A stretch of 64,000 nucleotides of DNA, taken from assembly GCA_014529385.2 (NCBI GenBank), contig CM043964.1:134016420-134080419 (forward strand), read 5' to 3'. Shown here one piece after another: positions 56,175 to 64,000 of this stretch. This stretch comes from Adiantum capillus-veneris. Its lineage: Eukaryota; Streptophyta; Polypodiopsida; Polypodiales; Pteridaceae. Every line of letters starts with the position of its first letter. Within the stretch, counting starts at the first letter, position 1. The notes under the pieces were generated by a model that was not told the origin of the DNA, did no database searches, and worked only from the letters and a program-made list of their open reading frames with translations. A program made the position numbers and the translations under genes.

Positions 56175-58240
56175 TCACCTCCACAATATTCTCCAACTTT
56201 GTTCAATGGTACTAACTTGGTAGTTAGGTGAGGTTTTTTGAGTTCCCAGATTCCTTCTTGAATTCATGTCGAAGGGTCCTAGACACCACTTTTCTAGATA
56301 ACCTTCTACTATTGTCCATATGTTAGGTCGTATTTGCAATAGCTCAACTATCATTATTGTGCATGTCACAGGTGTCGACAAAATGTCTATCAGCCCTCAG
56401 AGTCAATGACTTTCTTGGAAGAGAGTCTCTGTAATGGGACTGCAACAACATTTGATTTGGCTTGTGATTTCGCCTCGTGCTCTCCCATATAGGATGGTAG
56501 TGTTCTTAGTGAATGAGGTTGGCTATTTATAGATATAATAGAGCCTTGGTCTCCCCTATACAATTGCATTTCTAAATTCATTTGAGATCCTGCCTCAAAT
56601 TACTTTATCGGTGGAAAAAACACTCCTCTCCCCTCACTGGTATGATTTACGTGGTTTGCTCAACTCATTAGCTTTGTTGGCCTCTCTAATCTGTTTTCAT
56701 AGTTCATCAAGACCATCTATTTCTCTACACTCCTCTGATATACCTAGGTGGAATCCATCGAAAGACTGATCCGTGGTATTTATCACTATCTTACGGTCCT
56801 GGTGCTGGTGTTTTCGTTTCTGGTTCTTGCTTCTGGCTAGAATCTGGCTCTACTGACTCTTGGTTTGGTGGGATTATTGGTGCTAGTGGTGGAGCAATTA
56901 TCACATCTTTTGATTTCCTAACTAGGGTTTCTAGTAAAGCTTGGGCTGCTTGAATCATTTTTTGACACATTTTAAGCCTTTGCTTCTCTAGTTTCCCATA
57001 TAAATATGTCATCCACCTTTGCTCTTGAGTTTTGTATTTTTGAGCCGTGTGTCATAAGCTTTGAGGAGGGCGTCTAATGGTTCATTAACCCTTTCTACTA
57101 AAATCGATCCTCCTGAACTAGCGCTCCTGGGTTTCTCAATTGTGTCTAGCTATGGTACTACCTCAGGGGTTTCCTTTTCTTCATTTGTCTCTCCTTCCAA
57201 TTTTCTTAGTTTTTTCCTTGTTTGTTTCAGTTCTTCAGCTAAGAAAGTCTGTTCAGGTTCCCTCCTAGCTTTCATCCTAGCCTTTCTAGCTTTCTAAGTG
57301 CTTCACTGACTCTTTTGTTCAATGCTAGGTGCATCTGTTTTTGGTTCTTCTATGATGGGTTTGTTTACAGTTTTTTGAGCTTGGGCTCTTGTGATCACCT
57401 AGATTGGTATCAGATTTTCATTTTTTGATCCACTAATAGATGGTATTGCCTCTAGTATATTCAATGTTACTTTTATTCATTTGTTAGGGTTCTTTGGGCA
57501 CTCAGGAATTAGATAAGTGATTCCACACTCATGACAATATGCATTCACTCTTATGATTTTGTCGTGAGGATAGTCTCTCATCTGGTGGTGACCACCACAC
57601 TTATAACATGGTCCCTTGGGTTGTTGAGGTGCTCCTTGAGTAGCTCTCTACTGATAAGCATGTCTTGATGCTGCTAATCCTCCATTAGCTATAAATAGTA
57701 ATATACATTTGTCCAAACTGTATCTCCTGCAGCAGGTGGTGGTCCAACCAATCCAATCATGCTCCATGGTTCTGACGTTTTGGGTTCTTTTGGTGTATAC
57801 TATCCCGTACTATTTGTATATCCACCAGACTCCTCGTAATATATAGGGATTCACACTAGTGCTTGCTCTTCAGACTCTTCTATAGTTGGTGCATTTTTGA
57901 CTCCTACAGGTCTCGTTCCTAGTAGTGGAGGTTGTTTTCCTAAAACTGGTTGTGGTATTTCAACTCCCAATGGTCTTGGAAGAATTCCTGTTGTATCTTG
58001 GCACTGATGGGGCTTGCGCTTCTGCTACTTGGGCGTGTAGTGCATACGGCATTCTTTTATGTATCCCTTGTTGTAATAGTAGCCTTCAATCGTGTGATTT
58101 GTCCATTTCTGCTCTATTGCACACCACTTAGGTTGCTTAACTTGCAGCTTAGCAAACAAATTAATCCTCTTGGGCACTTCTTCGATGACATATTCTTGAT
58201 TTAGCAAAGATTCAAGTTTTTGTATCGACTTGGCAGATTT
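56175..58240 (-). pseudogene. Gypsy D: Gag and linker remnants
   Basis: Many broken frames. Recognisable parts: CYKCGGHHQMRDYPH and AYCHECGITYLIPECP (two zinc-knuckle-like units, about 57480-57610, equivalent to the CYECGGPH and CNQCGIDHLIAQ units of A). A Pro/Glu/Gln-rich linker (PLAPIIPPNQESVEPDSSQK, 56790-57010). At the upstream end WCAIEQKWTNHTIEGYY (about 58100), a further knuckle-like segment. The upstream boundary with Copia F lies near 58240. Confidence 0.55.
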
Positions 58241-58242
58241 GG

Positions 58243-58387
58243 ATCCATTATGCAATTTTGTGATTTTGTGCATAATTTTTGTCAGCGCCATTTTTTGCAT
58301 AGCAGGTCCCTTACAATCTTCTATGGTTTGTGCTATGTAACACATGATGCTCCCACTTTGTTTCTCTTCTTTTTGGGTAGTTTTCAC
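58243..58387 (+). mobile_element. Leader segment of Copia F, left of the E insertion
   Basis: atgcaattttgtgattttgt... through tttttgggtagttttcac matches, in order, the leader of element E (reverse complement of 60608-60752). It resumes at 61179 with ttcacataaggtgcaatatt, just as E's own leader continues ttcacatcaagtgcaggcat. This is the 5' part of F, cut by E. Confidence 0.75.
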
Positions 58388-58639
58388 TATTGGAATTAGG
58401 GTTGCGAGAAAACACACACAGCTTGGAGAAGACGAAGGAAGCTCAAGGCACACAACAAAGAGTGTATTACTCAGTGTGTAATGGAAAGATGGATAGCTCT
58501 AGAGTGATGGGCATATATACAATGCACGTGGGGAAAAACTCTCCTAAAGAGGGGAAAAATGCCCCGACAGTCCTAGTGTGTTCACACACATCACTACCAC
58601 ATGTATATGGTAATAAAACCCCCCTGGGAGTGATGCGAT

Positions 58640-59560
58640 GAACGAGGGCCGACACGAAGAGTAAATGGAAGTGCCATGCCCTGAGGACAGGATCAATCCA
58701 CAAAGGGGAGCAAGCCCAAATCTTTGCAAAAAGCTTTGAACTTCTCATGAGACAATGCCTTTGTGAAAATATCTGCAAGGTTGCTATGTGGTGGCACATA
58801 AGCCAAGTTGATCTCTCTTGCTGAGAGCCTCTCCCTGACATAGTGGTAATGCACCTCAATGTGCTTTGTGTGACCACGAAAAAAATGGGTTCCTCGCAAC
58901 TGGAAGTGGCCACAATAGGTTGCTTCTTGCTCAACCATGAAATACATGAACTGACAAGCATGAAACAAAAACCACTTGTGGACACTGGTGTGTCATAACA
59001 ACCAGCCCAATCTGAGTCTGAAAAAGCATGTAAATTTGGTGGCAATGATCCCCCCTTGGGATAAGCGAGCCAAGATGCAAAGTGCCACTCAAGTAGTACA
59101 AACTCCTCTTGATTGCCTGCCAATGCTTAGACCCTGGACTATGCATAAATGCTTTGACCTATGAGACTGCAAACTGAATATCCGGCCTCGTGTTGCATAC
59201 ATAAATGAGGCAGCCACCATTCAAGAAAGCAGTAACAATATCCGATTGATGTACATCCCATCCAAAATGAGATGCCAATGCACATAGAAAATGAACAGTA
59301 GTCATACAATAAGTGGGAGCAAAAGTTTCTTCATAATCTATGCCTTTCTGCTGCACATAGCCCTTTGCAACAAGTCGAGCCTTATGGCGATCAACCTCAC
59401 TATTTGGCTTGCATTTCAACTTGTAAACCCACTTTGTACTAATAGCCTTTTTGCTAGGAGGCAAATCACATAAATTCCATGTGCCATTTTCTATAAGTGC
59501 ATCATATTATGATTGCATGGCAGCCATCCAATTTTTTGAATTCTGTGCTTCATCAAAAGA
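58640..59560 (-). pseudogene. Copia E residual RT and RNase H
   Basis: The RT start is intact (KKAISTKWVYKLKCKPNSEV, RLVAKGYVQQKGIDYEETFA, DVHQSDIVTAFLNG). Immediately after this the frame reads GCLIYVCNTRPDIQFAVS, a segment that normally follows the YVDD box by about 120 residues. The whole catalytic centre is therefore missing. RNase H follows: HAFSDSDWAGCYDTPVSTSG, ISWLSKKQPIVATSSCE. Frame changes near 59160, 58970 and 58760. The element cannot transpose on its own. Confidence 0.85.
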
Positions 59561-60598
59561 TAGAGGTTCCTCTATATCACATAGGCTAGATCAACATCAG
59601 CATCACCATCTCCTTTGACAAAAGACTCTACAATTGCTGCACTTGTACTGGACCCTGTAGTGGATCGAACCTCTTTCTTCTTAGCCTCTTTTGCCTTCAA
59701 TTTTGAACAATGCTTGATCAAGTGATCATTAGCTTTATAATAATGGCAGCGCATCTTCCTTTTGCCCTTATCACCAAAATTGCCAGACGAAGTGCTTCCA
59801 ACAGAAGCATTAGGAACATAAGTTTTGCCACTTGCAGCAGAACCATAAGAAGTGGTTACATTGTTGTTTCTCACCTTTTCTTTGAGCTGCAATAAAAGCC
59901 TGCTCAACTATACGTTGCCTAGTCTTTTTTTTTTTGAAAAATGACTCTTGCAACAACAATGTGCATAATGCGTCAAACTTGACAACTTGAGGATTTCCTT
60001 GGGTCATAAGTCTCCAAGTACTAGCAAAAGTCTGGTAAGAATCTGGCAAAGCATCAAGAACAGTCTGCACAAGTGAACTATCAAAAATGACTTCTTCTGT
60101 AGAAATTAGTTGCTTATTAACATCCTTGACACCAGCAAGAAAAGTGTCCATTTCATCTTCCTCATGCATAATATTTGATTCTAGCTCTTTATATAGCAAA
60201 GCAGTTTTAGCCTCATTGCGGCTTGCATAAAGACCTGCTAGAGTATATCCCAAGCCTGTTTTGCAAATTTTGCTAAACGGATGTGAGAGTGATAGTGCGC
60301 TAAACAGACAATGCAATCAATGCATGAGCCTGCACATCTCTTACATCCCAATGAGCCTGCTCAGCCGTAGGCAAAACAACTCTGACAACAACAACCCTTT
60401 AGAAAACCTGGAGCATCCTCAACATTGCCTGCATTCATAGTACCAGGACATACATCAATGCCCTGCACAATGCTCCAAACTCCCTTTGACACAAGTACAT
60501 GTTGCATCATGTAATCCCACATAGGGTAATTGTCCCCATCCAATCTATCCTTAGCAGCCAGCAAACATCTTGAACACATTTGTGTTGTTGTCAGCCAT
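59560..60598 (-). pseudogene. Copia E Gag
   Basis: ATG at 60598. The N-terminus shows RLDGDNYPMWDYMMQHVLVS and KGVWSIVQGIDVCPGTMN, after a small frame change from the start. The middle (60316-59810) has AGLYASRNEAKTALLYKELE, EDEMDTFLAGVKDVNKQLIS, LDALPDSYQTFASTWRLMTQ: the UBN2-type Gag domain of Copia. The knuckle region (from 59907) has CHYYKANDHLIKHCSK (first Cys pair altered). It then runs through DVDLAYVI and, in the same reading direction, straight into RT sequence (EPLSFDEAQNSKNWMAAM), so protease and integrase are deleted. Closely related to F Gag. Confidence 0.8.
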
Positions 60599-61202
60599 GG
60601 AAAATGCCTGCACTTGATGTGAAAACTACCCAAAATGAGGAGAAACTGAGTGAGACCAACACGTACTATATAGCACAACCCGCAGACTGTATGGGAACTG
60701 TATTGTAGTAATTGGCACTGACAAAATTTTGCACAAAATGACAAAATTTCATGTACAGAGCTGGTTGTAGTGGAAATGGAGGTTGAAATGAGCTCGAATC
60801 AAAAATTTGAGCAGACTAAGCTCTTTGAGCTATCCCAAAATTTTTGTCGACGTGCGAACGTTTGCGAAATCTCACCAAAATTGGAGAAAGTGAGCGGGCG
60901 TGTGCTGGAATTGCCGGTGACTAAGCCCGAGAGGATATAACTTGCTTTGATACCAATTGTTGGAATTGGGGTTGTGAGAAAACACGCACTGCTTGGAGAA
61001 GACGAAGGAAGCTCAAGGCACACAACAGAGAGTGTATTACTCAGTGTGTATGATGGATAGCCGTAGAGTGATGGGCTTATATACAATGCATGGGGGAAGA
61101 AACCTCCTAAAGAGGAAAAAAATGCCCCGGCGGTCCTAGTGTGCTCACACACATCATTACCACATGTATATGGTAACATTCACATAAGGTGCAATATTTT
61201 CC

Positions 61203-62660
61203 ATGGATGACAATAACATAGATGTGCTCAAGATGTTTGCTATTGAGGACAGATTGGATGGGGACAATTTCCCTATGTGGTATTATATGATGCAACATGT
61301 CCTTGTGTCAAAGGGAATTTGGAATATTGTGCAAGGCATTGATGTACGTCCTGGTTTATAGGATGTAGGTGATGCTGAGGATGTTGCAGGTTTTGGTGGC
61401 AAGATTGCTGCCGCTAGAGCTGTTTTGCCTATGGTTGAGCAAGCTTGTTGGAATGTAAAAGATGTACAGACTCATGATTTGATTGCGTTGTCTGTGAAGC
61501 ACACTATTACTCCTCATATTCGTTTAGCAAAATCTACAAAACAAGCTTGGGATATTTTGGCTGGTCTTTATACAAGTTGCAATGAGGCTAAAATTGCATT
61601 GCTGCGTAAAGAGTTGGAGTCAAAGATTATGCATGAGGAAGATGAGATTGGCACTTTCCTTGTTGGTGTCAAGGATATCAATGAGAAACTTATTTTTGCA
61701 GGCAAAGTCATTTTTGACAATTCCCTTGTGCAAACTGTCCTTGATGCTTTGCCAGATTCTTACCAGATTTTTGCTAGTACTTGGAGACTTATGACGCAAG
61801 GAAATCTAGAAGCTGTCAAGTTTGATTGCATTATGCACATTGCTATTGCAAGAGTTACTTTCCAACAAAAACACGACTAGACAGCGTGCAATTGAACATG
61901 CCTTTATTGCTGCTCAAAGAAAAGGTGGTAACAACAATGTAGTCACATCTCATGGTTCTTTTGCAAGTGGTAAATCACCTGTTCCTAATGCTTCTGTTTG
62001 AAGCAATTCGTTTGAGAATTCTGGTGAAAAGGACAAAAAGAAAATATGTTGCCATTATTGTAAAGCTAATGATCACTTGATCAAGCAGCATTGTCCAAAA
62101 TTAAAGGCAAAAGAGGCTAAGAAGAAAGAGGCTAGATCAACTACACGGTCCAACACAAGTGAAGCTATTGTGGAGTCTTCTATGAAAGGAGATTGTGATG
62201 TTGATGTAGATGCAGAGTGGGATTTTGGTGTAGAGTGTATTTATGATCTTGATGTTCATGATGCATGCATGTCAATTGCTGCAAATTCACATGTGTGGTA
62301 TTTTGATAGTGGTGCTACAAAGCACATTACCTCACATCATGATTTGTTTGCCTTTCTTGAGTTTGTCCCTCATGGGAATTCAATCACTTGTGCCGACAAC
62401 ACCTCTTATCCGATTCAGGGAGTTGGAAAGATTGTGCTTACTGCTACAAATGATAGTCCTTTCACACTTGTTGATGCATTGTATGTACCTAGGATCAAGA
62501 AGAGTCTATTGTCTATATCTGCACTCGCTAGACTTGGTCTTGTAGACAAATTTGTGAATGATAGATGTACAGTACATGATTTCAATTTTGGTGATGAAAT
62601 TGTTGCATATGGAATTTTATGTCATGGGTTGTATAAGCTCACTTTGTATGACAAGTGTGG
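61203..62660 (+). pseudogene. Copia F Gag, zinc knuckle and protease
   Basis: ATG at 61203: MDDNNIDVLKMFAIEDRLDG, then GIDVRPGL followed by a stop. The Gag domain at 61425-61880 includes AGLYTSCNEAKIALLRKELE and LDALPDSYQIFASTWRLMTQ. Knuckle CCHYCKANDHLIKQHCPK at about 62050. Acidic spacer, then protease with VWYFDSGATKHITSHHDLF (DSGA) near 62300 and ALYVPRIKKSLLSISALARL. Broken by one stop and two frame changes (near 61356, 61878 and 62000). Confidence 0.85.
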
Positions 62661-64000
62661 GTAGAATTTTACAAATGTTGTTGTAGATTCAAAGGCTATT
62701 TCATATGAAAAACTTTGGCATGCATGTTTTGGGCATCTCAATTTTGCTAGTTTGCTGCGCTTGCAAAAATCTAATATGGTTGCTTCTTTTCCACCTCTTG
62801 AAGCACCTGCCAAACATGTTTGTGAAGGCTGTATTTTGGGTAAGATGCAACGTTCAAAGTTTCTAAAGGATGGTTCAATAAGGGCCATATGCAGGTTGTA
62901 GCTTGTGCATAGTGATGTTTGTGGCCCATGCAAACTCCATCCTTGGGAAATTACCTTTACTTTGTGACTTTCATTGATGATTACTCCAGGCATGCATGGG
63001 TGTATCCGCTTAAAGCAAAGTCGGAAGTGTTTATGTGCTTCAAACAATTTCTGGCTATGGCTGAAAATGTATCAAAATGTACTATGGGCACCCTTCGTTC
63101 CGATCGAGGGGGGCAGTATATGTCTCATGAATTTAATGGATTTCTGGCTAGTCGTGGGATAAAACACCAATGTACAATGCCTTATACACCTCATCAAAAT
63201 GGTGTTGCTGAGCGGAAAAACATGTCACTTACGGAAATGGCACATCAAAATTCAAGCTTTGCCGCATTCTTTTTGGCTTGAGGCCATCACGTGTGCCACT
63301 TATGTACTTAACAGGTGTCCTACAAAAGCTTTGCAATCTATTACTCCATATGAAGCATGGCATGATAGAAAGCCTTCTATTGAGCACATGCGCGTTTTTG
63401 GTTGTTTGACTTATGCTTTGGTGCCACAAATGCAACACAAAAAATTGGATGATAAGGCTGTCAAATGCAAATTTTTTTGTTATAGTGCTGAAAGTAAAGG
63501 TTACAAGCTGTATCATCCGCAAACAAAGCATATCTTGGTTTCACGGGATGTTGTGTTTATGGAAGATTCTATTCAGCCCTTGACACTCATTTGGTCAAAT
63601 GAGGATTTCGTAAAAAGTCCAACAGAAAGCACATTGTATGTAAAGCATGAGGGTGATGTACTTCTCATTGTTGTTCTCTATGTGGATGATCTCCAGATCA
63701 ATGGACCAAATGAAAGACATATTGTTGAATTTAAGCCTGATTTGAATGCTACTTTCAAGATGAAAAATATGGGGTTGTTGCATAATTACTTGGGTATACA
63801 TTTTAAGCAGTGTGATATTGGTATTGCCTTGTGTCAGACAAGTTACATAAAGACATTGCTATGTAAAATTGGACTTGAGGATTGCAAACCTATTTCCACT
63901 TCCATGGAAACAGGTTTGAAATTGAGTCTTCATGATGCTGGTGGTCTTGTTGATGTCACTCTTTACCAAACTATTGTTGGCTACCTTATTTATGTATGCA
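62660..64000 (+). pseudogene. Copia F integrase and truncated RT
   Basis: GAG-pre-integrase with HACFGHLNFASLLRLQ and CEGCILGKMQRSKFLKDG. Integrase core LVHSDVCGP (Asp), a shift at about 62919, FVTFIDDYSRHAWVYPLKAK, LRSDRGGQYMSHEF (Asp), PYTPHQNGVAERKNMSLTEM (Glu; N replaces the usual R after RK), then HMRVFGCLTYAL. After VSRDVVFMEDSIQPL the sequence jumps within about 20 codons to LLIVVLYVDDLQINGPN, so the N-terminal half of RT is deleted. It continues with MKNMGLLHNYLGIHFKQCD to the window end. Confidence 0.85.

Larger units (their letters stand above)
58388..61178 (-). mobile_element. Copia element E, internally deleted, nested in Copia F
   Basis: LTRs at 58388-58615 (3' in element sense) and 60958-61178 (5'), flanked by the 5-bp duplication ttcac (58383-58387 and 61179-61183). 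The primer site on the minus strand is tggtatcaaagc (60936-60947). The polypurine tract is cccaggggggtttta on the minus strand next to the 3' LTR. Total 2.79 kb, far shorter than a 5-kb Copia, because protease, integrase and most of RT are gone. The 3' LTR begins TATTACC rather than TGTTACC, an altered terminal dinucleotide. Confidence 0.9.
61184..64000 (+). mobile_element. Copia element F, right part, running off the window
   Basis: Continues from the target duplication through leader and gag-pol to the window end. Same family as E (gag, leader and zinc region match), opposite orientation. Its 3' LTR would lie beyond 64000; a 5' LTR is not recognisable left of 58243. Confidence 0.85.

Overview
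This window reads as nuclear DNA of a large-genome land plant. The one host gene is a plant-type DDM1/LSH chromatin remodeller interrupted by many introns. Almost everything else is decayed transposable elements: Ty3/Gypsy and Ty1/Copia LTR elements, a LINE, a Penelope-like reverse transcriptase, a MITE, and many microsatellites and hairpins. A fern or another non-seed or large-genome plant is my guess for the source, but the sequence does not prove it.

Layout. 0.3-1.1 kb: frameshifted Penelope-like RT (-). 1.5-1.7 kb: GC-rich minisatellite. 2.0-5.0 kb: LINE remnants (+), with the 3' module present twice and followed by a long CT tract. 5.1-6.0 kb: two adjacent hairpins and a 120-bp tandem duplication. 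6.7-11.0 kb: DDM1 homologue (-), about 15 exons, with a frameshift in helicase motif IV and a lost splice acceptor one intron later. 11.7-12.1 kb: MITE. 12.5-13.4 kb: Gypsy integrase fragment (+). 13.5-17.6 kb: Copia element (+) with a 5' LTR and degraded gag-pol but no 3' LTR.

17.6-38.7 kb: a nested pair. An old Gypsy element A (-) runs from its primer site and gag near 38.4-34 kb to its integrase near 17.6 kb. It is split inside the RT by a young Gypsy element B (+, 20431-31683). B has two almost identical 2.66-kb LTRs, a 4-bp target duplication, gag-PR-RT in one ORF, and a second ORF with a degraded native RNase H, an extra archaeal-type RNase H and integrase. Two homologous 70-residue ORFs lie between B's 5' LTR and gag.

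38.9-43.3 kb: unassigned ORFs, a 295-bp inverted repeat with a 23-bp loop, and four copies of a 16-20 bp palindrome. 43.3-46.1 kb: Gypsy remnant C (-). 46.5-50.3 kb: tandem and degenerate repeats. 51.1-58.2 kb: Gypsy remnant D (-). 58.2-64.0 kb: Copia F (+), whose leader is interrupted by E, a smaller element of the same family in the opposite orientation with matching LTRs and a 5-bp target duplication.

The most unusual observation is that A, C and D each carry a second aspartic-protease-like domain directly downstream of the integrase C-terminal domain. A and D also have a normal protease upstream of RT. I do not know a described Gypsy lineage with this arrangement. The broken state of the only DDM1 copy seen here, a gene needed for transposon silencing, is the second point worth following up.
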